Assembly: GCA_036023115.1 (NCBI GenBank)
Contig: JAYKKT010000061.1
Coordinates: 10,058,501-10,122,500, forward strand
DNA from: Brasenia schreberi
Taxonomy: Eukaryota; Streptophyta; Magnoliopsida; Nymphaeales; Cabombaceae
Direction of reading: 5' to 3'
Length of the DNA stretch: 64,000 nucleotides
Shown here one piece after another: positions 36,019 to 47,209 of this stretch. Made by a program: the position numbers and the translations under genes. Positions within the stretch are counted from its first letter, which is position 1, and each line of letters begins with the position of its first letter. Below the pieces are notes generated by a model, which saw nothing but the letters and a program-made list of their open reading frames with translations, was not told where the DNA came from and did no database searches.

Positions 36019-39000
36019 AAAAAAGCACAAAGAAGAAAACTGAAAAATCACTCAGGGGAGTCCCAACTAGAAGACAATGGGCATAAACAGGCGGGCAAGA
36101 AAACGGCTCAGCGAAGCCTCAGCCTTAAGGTCAACGGGCGGCCACATACGGGTCAGAAAACCACCGACGAGAAGGCTAGTAGGCGGCCGCAAGCAGAGCT
36201 CTCTCTCCTCTGCTTTTAAATACCCTATAAAACCACTCGGTGATTTGAGAAAACCTCGGGCAGAAACCACAGTGGACTGAAAAGTCCATTCTACCCCAGT
36301 CGGTTTCTTGAAATTTCAAGCTGCCACTAGATAAAATTATTAAAATATCTAGATATTTTCAAATAAAAAAGATAGTTTTGCCCTTAGTTAGGCGAAAAGT
36401 CTGTTTTACCCTCTAGTAGTTTATGAAAATTATGAAAAACTAGGAAATTAAATTATTTTCCTATCCTTATCGAATAAACATATTATAGTACTGCCACTAT
36501 ATCAAAAGACATAACTGCCCCTATCTTTTGTGAAAAATACAAATTCAGACTAAGGGAAAAATTACGCATTTACCCCCGATTAGTAACGAATTTCTCAAAA
36601 AAATAAATACTAATTTTACTATTTTGTCCTTTGTCTTTTTGGAAAATTACAATACAGACAAATAGATAAAATTACTGTTTTACCCCTAATATTTTGAGAA
36701 ATTATCGAAGTAGGAATTTTTTTTAGAAAAATTATAGAATTAACCCAGCCTGATTTTATATTATAACAATGAGTTATTTTAGTTCATTATTTGGATATTG
36801 TATATCATGTTAATTAGAATTATGCTATATGTGGTGTGTTGCATGGTGAATATTTTCTTTTTAAACTGTGTATTTATTAAATTTGCCAAACATATAAAAA
36901 TTAATTCAAGAATATGTGTGTTGGAACTAGGAAAAACGGAAAAACTAAACGACCTAAACTTTCAAACATGAAAGAGAAGAATACCGCTGACTCTAACACT
37001 TAAAGGTGTAGGGTACGTTATAAAGGAAACAGTGTGTCCACCACCACTAGACGCAACAGAGCAACAAATAGAAATATATAAAACATTTCTTAAAGATGAC
37101 ACAATAGCAAAAATGGTCATGTTGATGTGCGTGAAAGATGACCTGATTAGGGTCTTTAAGGAATTCGAGACCGCGAAAGAGTTGTTCGACTCTATAACAG
37201 CTAAATATGATACAACTTTCAAACTACATTGTTCAATTATTACTACAAAAATATAACTCTTACAAAATGAAAGAATGAGATAATATAGTGGAACATGTAA
37301 ACTACATTATAGTAATGTCAAGAGATCTAGTTATGACAAAATCAGTCATAATAGAACCAATGCAGATATCCACCATACTAAACAGTACTCCCCCGTAATG
37401 GAACATGGTCACCACTGTCTTTAGACTAGGGTCCAAAATCAACTTTTCTATCCTTGAAAATAGCAATTGAGCAAGAGCATGAGTAAAAACGAAAATGAAA
37501 AATTGCTAGTAGCATAAGATGAGATAGGGTCTAGCTCCAAGCTCATCCAAAGAAGAAATAAACTAAATAAAAAGTTTGACAAAAATAACAAAGAGGGCAA
37601 TTAATCTTTTAATAAAACGCAAGAAACCACTTCTCAAGTCAAGTGTTTCAACTGTCAAAAGATGAGATACTGAAAGAGGGATTGTTGCAATAAAAAGAGT
37701 GGAGGAAATAACCCATATTGCAGACAATAAAAAAAGCAAGACATAATCTACATGATATCATAATGCCTTTACATGAACCACCCAATAACTAGTTGGTGGA
37801 TTGACTTAGGAGTGACTAGACACATCTCGTAGACTAAGGAAAGGGCAATGGATATAAAGGAATACAAACGAAGAGAACATCGATTGTATATGGGAAATAA
37901 TATTTTCTCGGATGTCTTGGGTAATGGGTCCTTTAGAATTTTTGTACAAGGTACACCAGTTGTTTTAATTAATGTACTGATTGTGCCATCTATAAGGTGC
38001 AATCTGGTTTCGGTTCCTGTGTTAGTGAAGAAAGGTTTTGAGGTTAGGTTTATTCCTAGTAAGGTGACTCTGGGAAAACATGAGCTTGTATTTTTCTCTA
38101 GGGAATTCGATGTAGAACATGGATTGTTCAAACTGAAAGTTCATAAAATTTAAAATTCTACTTATATTGATTGTGCCTTTAATGTTGATGTGAATGTATA
38201 AACGCCTAGGACATATAAGTCTGAAAAAGTTGAGAAAACAACTTTGACTTACTGTCAATATTTGAAGAAAACACTTTCAACAAGTGTGAAGTTTGTATAT
38301 AAGGAAAAATGAGAAGAAAAGTTTTTCCCAAGTAGACAATAAGGGAAACAACCCTGTTGAAAGGCATGAACACTGATTTAAGTGAACCCTTTAGAGTAAG
38401 GTTACATCGATGAAAGGTTAACCTATTTCATAAGGGAAACAACCTTTATATATATATCTCCTAGTATATAAATCTAAGGCACTTAAGCTTTTAAAGAATA
38501 TAAGCATAAAGTTAAAAATAATTGGGGCATTAAATCAAAGTCTTAAATCAGATAGAGGTTGGTGCTATGTGTGTTGGGGTGGGACTGTTGGGCATTTCTT
38601 TTGTTTAAGAGAAGACCTTTTTGCCTATTAGCTAAGATTATCGTTGTATGACGGAATGCCTTACGAAATACCTTTTTAGAATTTTTGAAATTATGTAAAA
38701 ACTTTGATATTTTAAAGCAAAATACAATACCGAGAACACCTCAACAAAATAGTGTAGCTGAAAGATATAACAGGACCTTACTAAATATGATAAGGTCCAT
38801 GTTAATAGATATCTTTCTATCAAGGATATTTTTGGGAGAAGCAGTAAGTGCAATAGTATACATACTCAATAAAGTACCTTGTAAGGTTGTATTCACTACA
38901 CCATATGAGATGTAATTTGGAAGAAAACCCAACCTAGGTTATTTGAGGAGATGGGGACCTATTGCTCATGTAAAGATCCTTAATCAATATAGAGATAAGT

Positions 39001-41017
39001 TAGACATAAGTCCTTAAGATGTATATTCATCGGATATCCTAAAGGTTCAAAAGGATATCGGTTTTATCATAAGGACCACAGATTGATAAAGAGGAGAGAT
39101 ATTGAATTCTTAGAAGATACTAAGAATGACATCCTAGAAAATAATGATGAGTATGCTGACAATCTAATAGATCTAGATCAATCATCATTTGAACGCATAG
39201 AAAATCTTCCTAAAACAACCGAAACTTTAAGTGGACATAAAAGGTCTACGACCATACTGTCTTACTTAAAGGATTATCACACTTATCTTGCAGAAGAAGT
39301 GTGTAATTCAGTCAATTTATATTAGTTGACTGATAACTTGACTTATCAACAAGCTATAAACTCATCGGAAGCAACAGAGTTAGAGAAAACCATTGATAAG
39401 GAAATTGTATCCATTGAGAAAAACCAAGTCTGAGAACTGGCTGATTTGCTAGAGGAAGGAAAGCCATAGATTATAAATGAGTTCTGAAAAAGAAATATAA
39501 AGTCAATGGTTAAATCGATAAGTTCAAAGCGAGGTTGGTTGCAAAGAGTTTCTCGCAAAAGTAGGAGATAAATTATATTGAAAAATATTCTCTTGTTGCA
39601 AAATTTTCATCCATCAAAATAATCTTAGCGATATTTGCATATTATGATTTGGACTTACATCAGTTAGATGTAAAGACAATCTTTTTAAATGAAGATTTAG
39701 ATGAAATTATATATGCAGCAACCCAAAGGATATAAAGTTGAAGGCCAAGAACATAAAGTATATAGGTTGAGAAAATCCCTATATGACCTGAAACAATCAC
39801 CTCGTCAATGGTATTTGACTTTTTAAAATGTTATTATTGAACTTGGGTTTGTGGCTAATGAACTTGATCACTCTGTATATGTCTTAAACAGTGGGAGCCA
39901 CTTTGTCATTTGATCTTTATATGTAGATGACATATTATTACTGGGAATGACAATGAGATGATTGTCAAAACCAAGTCATGGTTAAACTCAAGGTTCAAAA
40001 TGAAGGATATGGGGGAAGCATCCTATATCCTGGGTATAAAGATCTCTCAAGATAAAGAGTATAAACTATTATGCCTAAGTTATGAGAGAGATGTTGACTA
40101 TATCATCAAGAAATTCAAAATGGGTGAATGAAAATCTACTATTACACCCATTGCAAAAGGGGTCAAATTAGTAAGGTTGATTGTCCCGGTGAAGGAGTCG
40201 ATAAGCCTAATATTCTTTATGCATAAGTTGTGGGTAGCTTGATGTATGCTATGTTGTGTACAAGACCTGATATCATCTTCACTTTTGATCTTGTGAGTAA
40301 ATATCAAAGTAATCCTAAATGACAACATTGGATAGTTGTAAAAAGGATTCAAAGATATCTCAAAGGAACAAAAGACTTGAAATTGTGTTTTCAAGCAGAT
40401 AAACTGAAAGTGGTAGGATACTCAGATGCTGACTTTGCTTGAAGCAAATATGACACCAAATCAATTTCGGGATAAATATTTTTATTTGGAGGCGGTGTTG
40501 ATTCTTGGACATGTAAGAAGTAGGGTTGTGTAGCATTGTATTCACCGGAAGTTGAGTATGTGGTTTGCTGTATGGTTGCAACAAGTATCATCTGGATAAG
40601 CCACTTCATACGATATTTAAAGTTGGAGATAGCCGATGAGCCAATTATCATTTACAGTGACAACAATGTAACAATTACTCTAATCAAGAGTAGAGCTGAC
40701 AGCTCCAAAAGCAAGCATATAATGGTTAAATACCACTATGTTCATGATATGGTTATGACAAAGGAAATATCCATCTCTTACGTGCCAACTCATGATATGT
40801 TGACATACCCATTGACTAAAGGCATAACAGATGATCTTTTCTTAAAACATGTTACAAACATGAGTTTGATATATGTTTGATTGTTGTGTAGTTAAAAAAT
40901 TACACAACCAATGATATTGCAATAGGAATCATGAAATGACATTATTAGAAAAACCCTGCAAAAGTGGGAGGAAAACCAGTATATCATTGCACTTGGCTCG
41001 AATGGCCAAGTAAGAGA

Positions 41018-41355
41018 TGGAAAATAAAGGTGGTCATTCTCGACAACCTTATCACAGGAACGATCGGATTAACCATATGCATATGATGAGTCCGTACCAG
41101 GTGACCATCCAACCTATTACTGATAAGCACAATAACAACTGACGAGACTCCAAAAAGAAAATGCTCTATAAATACACACCGGTGCACAAGGATTTAACAT
41201 AGTGAAAAATAAATAAAAGCCCTCTCTCGAAAATACTGTTGTGTGGTAACCGGAAAAACAAATCACCCTTACCTCTTTCTACTGTTTCGGCTGCTCAAAA
41301 TCAAAGGTGACTCACCGCTGCTGCTGCAGATACATCCGGTTTTTGCGGAGGTCGA
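41018..41355 (+). repeat. 3' LTR of Copia 1
   Basis: It begins TGGAAAATAAAGG after the purine run. It is shorter than the 5' LTR through internal deletions, and its 3' end (gtcgacga) is eroded, so the right border is uncertain by several bases. Confidence 0.75.
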
Positions 41356-41399
41356 CGAATCTGCCCATTGAGACATACATTGTGAATGTCTTTCTCTGT

Positions 41400-41403
<4 letters not shown>

Positions 41404-41440
<37 letters not shown>
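41404..41440. repeat. (GA)n microsatellite
   Basis: About 18 units between the Copia 1 LTR and the PGG pseudogene. Confidence 0.95.
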
Positions 41441-41442
<2 letters not shown>

Positions 41443-41445
41443 TGA

Positions 41446-42010
41446 TGATGGACGAGAATGCAGTTGAGAATTCCCAGGGGCTATCTGCTGAGGCAGCCTC
41501 TGCATCAATGGGTTGGCAAGCATGGATCAATCATCTTAGCAAGAATATGATGGTAGTGGCCACGCTCATAGCCACAGCGAGTTTTCAAGCCGTAATAACA
41601 TCCCCAGGAGGCTGGACAACGCAACTTCATATCACGGAACTATTGATCATAGAGCTGGTTCATCAATCCTCGATAAAGGATCTTATAACAAATTTATGAT
41701 CTGCAACGTTGGTGCGTTTGTGATGTCCGTCGCCGTCATCTTTCACTAGATGATCATGAAATCCGTCCTTAGTGAGATTGAGTGGGCCGTCTGTTTGGTC
41801 GGTTACATGTTGATCGCCATCTGCTTTTGGGTGTGGGCTATTTACTGTGCCATTCTACCTACCCAACCAACAGGGAATCATGAATTTAGTACGGGGATTT
41901 TTATCTTCCTCTTGTTGTTCGTGAGCGTAACTGTTGTTTTGCTTTTTGTGGCGGTCCAATCTAAGACCAAAGCTTCAATAGAAGTTCGTGATGCAGATCT
42001 TGACGACTGA
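41446..42010 (+). pseudogene. PGG-domain membrane protein pseudogene
   Basis: PGG domains form the four-helix membrane part of many plant ankyrin-repeat proteins. The frame starts at an ATG after a (GA)n run and gives SKNMMVVATLIATASFQAVI followed by the hallmark SPGGW. A frameshift near 41620 then leads to GTIDHRAGSS, SYNKFMICNVGAFVMSVAVI (helix 2), an in-frame TAG at about 41748, and helices 3 (WAVCLVGYMLIAICFWVWAI) and 4 (IFIFLLLFVSVTVVLLFVAV), ending at 42010. No ankyrin repeats are found upstream; the Copia 3' LTR ends about 90 bases before it. The frameshift and stop both argue for a dead gene, unless they are sequence errors. Confidence 0.75.
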
Positions 42011-42349
42011 AGTCAATCTCGACGGCAAACCATGACAGATTGTCTGCAGTATCTGATACAATTGTTATGGGTCGTGAGTTTCTATTTGACATATCTGTTA
42101 CGCAATATTTGTTTTATCAAGTAACTTTGCTTGAACCCGTAACAATGGCATATAATTACATCCTCACGCTAGCCATCGTCCCCTGCACAATCAATCCTTC
42201 AGATAGTAAAATACTATTGTTACGCGTAACAATGGCGGTGAAATTTTACAGGGAGTTGTTGACAGTGGAATCTCAAGCCGGCATGCGCTAAATGCTATTG
42301 TATGATTTCAGTCCTTAATTTGATGAACAATCAATACCATGCACTCAAG

Positions 42350-42830
42350 AAAGACCTAACCGTTCAAGGTTTGTAAGATGCAATCTTCGAAATGGAAGGC
42401 TTCAAATCGCTGGAAGAAGATGGCATTCCTGCCATCTTTTATCAGTATCACGGGAATACGGTTGGTAATTCTTTGTATGAATTCATCAGTAAAGATTTTA
42501 AGGAAGAACTCGATTTGGAGGTGGTGAACAAAACACTACTTATTCTAATTTCAATGGGTGGAAAGCCCAAAGCGACTGACTCAATTTCGACCGATTTCCC
42601 TATGTAATGTCATAAGTGTGTCACAAAGATCATTGTTCGACACCTAAGCCTATTTCCCCGCTTGATATGCGCGTATCAAGTGAGCTTTATACCGAGAAGA
42701 CATATACAAGACAACATAGTTACGGCCGAGATCTTTCAGACTATGAATCGTCTGCGGGTAAAACTTTCTATTTTATCAAGATCGATCTAGAAAAAGCTTA
42801 CTACTGCTTTTAATAGACGTATTAGAAGAG
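42350..42830 (+). mobile_element. L1-type LINE reverse-transcriptase fragment
   Basis: Translation gives a degenerate GPDG-type segment (EEDGIPAIFYQYHGNTVG), then the KTLLILISMGGKP stretch. In another frame come VTKIIVRHLSLFPRLI and VSFIPRRHIQDNIVTAEIFQ, and in a third frame FYFIKIDLEKAYYCF. This is the order of the N-terminal part of an L1 reverse transcriptase, broken by at least two frameshifts and a stop. The YADD box was not found downstream. It could be the missing part of the L1 at 29-31 kb or an unrelated copy. Confidence 0.8.
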
Positions 42831-42839
42831 GTTAAAGTT

Positions 42840-45800
42840 GTCCCAAGATACCTCTTTGGCTTTCAACTTCCATAATTTGGAATTGGGATGAAACACAAAC
42901 TTGGACGAAGAATCAGATAAGGTGACACTTTCTTATATATGAAAAAGCTTACTTATCTTATCTAGGAGGCAATGTGAAGGGATGATGGAAGGGTTTGTGC
43001 ATACGCAAACATAGTTTGCAAGTGGGTTATCTAATGTTCTTACCTGTTATTTGAGGGTGTTCATAGGGCAGAGATCTCCCACTCCCTGCAGGTCTCGGGA
43101 TCGAGAGTGGAGACGAGGATGGCGTGCGCCGCCGGTGAACCTGTCCCGGGACAATAATGTGTTTTAAAATGTAGATTTGGGATAATAACCATGGCGACAT
43201 AATGTTGTAAAAGATGCCTTTTGTTTAGTATTGTATTGATTAGGTGAAAGAAATCGATGCGGGGAATTGCTTATGAAGGGGAAGTAATTGTGCTATACAT
43301 TCAATAATTCTGATATTGATAAAAAAAAAAGGTTGGATGAAGATACGATCCTCATCACTGAAAACAGTGAGGTTTAAGGCTTAGATCTTTGCATATTGGA
43401 ACTTAATGGATGTCATAATGCAGTCTGCTGGGCGGGATTTCCACCTTCCAGCTCCTCACGTAACTTCGCAGATGTCGCACAAGAAAATCCAAGCAACACC
43501 AGTTCCTTCGTATTATTTGGCACGAAGAACCGTCGCGCAACCATGAACTTCATATTGATTATAAAAAGAAAAAATATCATATTAATAACCTTTGGTTCAC
43601 GGAAGATTGTGTCATGTATTTTATTTTAAGTTTTAAAAAATCATCACTTTAGTACCATGTCACTAACCTCGTCACAATAAGGTGTGACGTGACTGACAAA
43701 AAATACTAATAAAATATAATTGTTGACTTATAATTGGAAGAATGTGTCTCGATGTAAAAGTTTGTGGTTCTTTAGTTGTATTTATTCGTAATGTATTTGC
43801 TTATTTGTGGAGATATGGTTGAGAAAACTGGAACTTTTAGTCCCTTGGAGAAGAACTTTCGATGGGAAATGTGAAAGGTGCTCATCGAGAACGTTTGTAG
43901 GATATTTCTTTTTTATTTTTTGCTATGTTTTTTTATCTTTTGCTTATCTCCCAAACTTGCTAACTAAGATATCTGGATATAGATTTCCCTTACCCATAAG
44001 ATCTGGACATTATATGGAGCTGGAAATTTGGTTGGGACCTGGACAAACCTAAGCCAGAAGCAAGGTAGATCCTTCGTCACAAGGCAAGTGAAACCTAGTG
44101 GTATACATAGCCAGTTTGTAACTAGTTTGACGGTTCCAACCGGTTCCGAACTGTGCTGGAACTGTGTGGAACCAAAAACGGTTAACCAGACGTAGAACAA
44201 CAGACTATCCGGTTTAGTTTGAGTTCCACTTTCTATAGAACCAGAATCTGTAAATTCATGCCGCTAGTTTCATATTTTTTTGTTTTTTTATATTTCAAAA
44301 CATTTAATGATTTCCTGGTAAGACTCGAGGTAAACTTATTCAGCCGGAACCTATGGATTCAACCAGAGGTTCTAAAACCATAACGGAAACTGGCCCCAGC
44401 CAATTCGGTTGCCGTTCCAGGTTTTAAGGTAACCGGAACCGGCCATGTCTACATTTATCAGCACGGGGTCGTCTTGGCCCTCAATAATGCCGGGCCCAAC
44501 ACCACCACCTCATAGTTGGACTGAATCTAGATTCATACACGTACAACAAGCTCATGGATCTTGTTCAGAACCGATCTAGAACTAGTCTTCAATTATCCAT
44601 CAAATCTACTTTATGTATGTCATGCAGCAAATCTGAGTTTGATATCTACTCGGGTCGATCCATTTATATGCATCCATATTCTAACATGTTCATTGCTTGT
44701 TATTAAAATTGATATGTACTTGTTATTGCAAGTTTGAATTGTTATTGTATCTCTGTGTGTGTGCGTGCGCGCTGGTGTGTGAGAGAGAGAGAGAGAAACA
44801 CATTAAATGTTTGTTCACTTTGATGGAAAGTAAATGAAGATCGTTCATGACTTACCTTACTAATACAGTAATATTATTCTGTAAAACCTTGTTTAGCTTT
44901 TCCGGTTGGATTCAACTTGCAAGGTTTGGATTTTGGTAGGTTCAGGAGAGATTTCGTAAGAATCTTCTTGCTGAGTTTACTTCAGATATAGACGGTTTTC
45001 TGTCCAAAATACTTACATCCAAAGCCAGAACTACTAGTCTGTCAATGTGGTTTGGAACAGGCCACTTGCATAAGTTCACAGCAAGTAGAACCAGGTTTGA
45101 ACCCTAAGAAAGGTGTTCGATTCCCATGCCTTGCTCCTTTGTTGCACGCATGCTAACCGATGGCAATATATATGTGTGTGTGTGTGTGTGTGTAGCTGCT
45201 ACGGCCTCCAGGGGTGTGCTTACTTCATGGTTTCAGAGAAACTGGACCTCAAATTTTTGTGTTGACAGTCCAGTTTTATTATGCATTAAATGTGGAACTT
45301 GGCCATTCTGGGCATGAAACTATGCTTTCGATAGGCAAATTTGAGTCAAGATCGTCAACACCGAAGGATAGGTGGGTTACAAAAACTGGGCTCATGATTG
45401 TGCACAGAAACTCAAACACCTCTCTCTTTTGTTACTACCTATCTTACACGAAAATCCAAGCATCAACCACTCTCAAATCAAACAAAGAACCTTTTTTTGT
45501 ATTATCCACATTGTAACTGAATGTTTTATTTGTTGAAGTTCCCATCAAGTTACCTAACTTTTTCTGAATCAATTTATGAAAACGGCATCTTCTCTTCTGG
45601 TTCTGTGCATTATAAATATCAATAAGCTCATGAAATTGTATGATATGAAGGAGAAATTCAATGCTGACTCTAGAACCACGTTAAAGGAAAACGAATCGAA
45701 TCAAGAAATCCAAACTTTGCCTGGTTTTGTACTGAGTCGAGCCTTGTTCAATCTTAAAGAGTTAAGAATGCCATTTAAAGGGAAAGCTACATATATTCCT

Positions 45801-46330
45801 CATGAAAAAACGCTAATTGATTCAAACGAAATGTCAGGATACCTAGAAATTAAGGCTCTTCAAGTTCGCTTTGATTGCATGTAATTGAAAATTGAGTTAA
45901 CTAAATATCAAATTGTCAACACATGTTCTTCATTGGAAATTAAAGAGGTGAATGCGAGTATAACTGGATTCATATGTTCTAGAACCCAAATGATTCAAAA
46001 TCCATAAAATCTCAACAAGATGTATGACATACAATAGAAAATGTTATAACTGGATTCATATGATATGGATCTACCCAGATATACATCGAACCACATTTGC
46101 TGCATCAGATTTGTATATAATTGCAGGCTGGTTGTAGATTGTTCCTGATGAATACTAACAAGCTTGTTTTGCCACAGTTTCAGGTATCAACTATAATCCC
46201 ATACAATTTGATTCTCGGTCCAGTTCTAGTATGCTTCATAAGAACCTGGGTTGAAATTGAATTCCAGGTTTCTTTTTCCTCTTCCGGATTCAAAAAGGAT
46301 CCAACTAGGTTTTATTTCAATGATCTTGTC
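42840..46330. other. Gene-free stretch between LINE fragment and GXM pseudogene
   Basis: It holds the GGTTCC-rich element at 44101-44452, a (GT)n/(GA)n tract near 44755-44795 and a (GT)n tract near 45172-45194. Open frames at 43396, 45214 and 45576 (up to 102 codons) show no recognised domain. Confidence 0.5.
44101..44452. mobile_element. Short element with CATGGCCGG-type ends
   Basis: The left end gtatacatagccagtttgta and the inverse of the right end (gtagacatggccggttccgg) form imperfect inverted repeats. The interior is full of GGTTCC/GGAACC words. Similar words occur at 1690-1920, 49020-49140 and 53977-54060. No coding capacity. Confidence 0.45.
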
Positions 46331-46337
46331 AAAAACC

Positions 46338-47129
46338 TCAACAGAAATGGGAACGGTTAAGGACTCTGGCATCTCTAGCCGGCGGGATAGTGAAATGCCA
46401 GGGCTTCCCGGCTTTTCCGGCGCGGTACTTCTGGCACAAGAACCTCATGGCATAGGTCTTCTCAACCTTCCGGTTGACGTCATGCAGGAAGACATCGGTA
46501 TCGCCCGGACTCCGCCTTCTTCGAGCCATCACGGCTGCCGTGTAGATCGCAGCCGGAATGAGGTCCCATTCGTGGTCATATACCTCATCAGGCAAGTTAG
46601 GAAACGCCAATTGGCATGTGGACCCCTTGAGGTTGACCCTTCACAGGCCGTGTCATTCTTGTAGCACTCTAGCAGCCAATGAACGTCGGCAAGGTGGGTC
46701 CGGCACTGCACGGAATGGGCCCGGAGGGTGGTGTTAGGCCCGGCGTCCTTGAGGACCGAGTCGACCCAGCCCTTGTCTTCTTCGAGGAAGAGGGTGCGGC
46801 CCCGGTGGTTGAGGCCAGCCCTCATGACACTCTCGTGGCACCAATCCGAATACGAGGAAGTTGCATGGCGCTCGCCGGCGGAGGACGGCCAGAGTCACAC
46901 TGACCTCGACCTTTGTCTGCTGCGGAATCACCCGAGATGTCAAGTAGTGGACGATCGCGTCTAGCTGTGTGTCATCACCATCGGCTGAAAAGAAGGGAAC
47001 GCAAAGATCCCTTGAGTTGAACGTCGGACGGAAGCCGGAGCCGAGTATGAGGAAAGCGGTGGTAATGGTGGCCACTGAGGCGATGAACCACGGCTGCTCG
47101 ATCAATTGACTCTCTGTATCCTCTTTCAT
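46338..47129 (-). pseudogene. Glucuronoxylan 4-O-methyltransferase (DUF579) pseudogene
   Basis: Intact members are Golgi enzymes that methylate glucuronic acid side chains on xylan, using S-adenosylmethionine. The copy has a start at 47129, a membrane anchor (WFIASVATITTAFLILGS) and a luminal domain with RVIPQQTKVEVSVTLAVL, RRRAPCNFLVFGL, GRTLFLEEDKGWVDSVLKDA, LPDEVYDHEWDLI, TAAVMARRR, VFLHDVNRKVEKTYAMRFLC and PWHFTIPP, ending at RSHFC. It needs two frame changes: one right after NFLVFGL (near 46835) and one before NLPDEVYD (near 46610). The segment that normally follows EWDLI (an IDAPKGY-type motif up to GRM) is deleted near 46556. No introns are seen, as is usual for the family. The region is clearly richer in G+C than its surroundings. 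It is unlikely to make an active enzyme. Confidence 0.85.
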
Positions 47130-47209
47130 ACAGAAGGAGAAGGAAGCATCGCATAGATATGATATGATCCAGAGATACGATGTTGGTCAACCAGGATATC
47201 ATCCGCAAT

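Larger units (their letters stand above)
35304..41355 (+). mobile_element. Ty1/Copia retrotransposon 1, with both LTRs, dead
   Basis: LTRs are at about 35304-35705 and 41018-41355. A primer-binding-like site, gctatcaatgcctgg, lies near 35711, and a degraded polypurine run aagtaagaga precedes the 3' LTR. After a 1.2-kb leader come gag (DDLIRVFKEFETAKELFDSI, 37139), a zinc knuckle (CFNCQKM), a protease-like region (WWIDLGVTRHI), integrase C-terminal part (NTIPRTPQQNSVAERYN, 38727), reverse transcriptase (YRLRKSLYDLKQSPRQWY; SLYVDDILLL near 39920) and RNase H (VALYSPEVEYVVCCMVATS; IIYSDNN) ending at 40880. Dozens of stops and frameshifts show it is dead. The two LTRs differ by indels and many substitutions, so it is old. 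No clear target duplication was seen. Confidence 0.9.

Noticed and set aside
35635..36051. 138-codon minus-strand frame with repeated CLCPIxTWAxF units
   Set aside because: Antisense translation of the 37-bp minisatellite in the Copia 1 leader, not a repeat protein.
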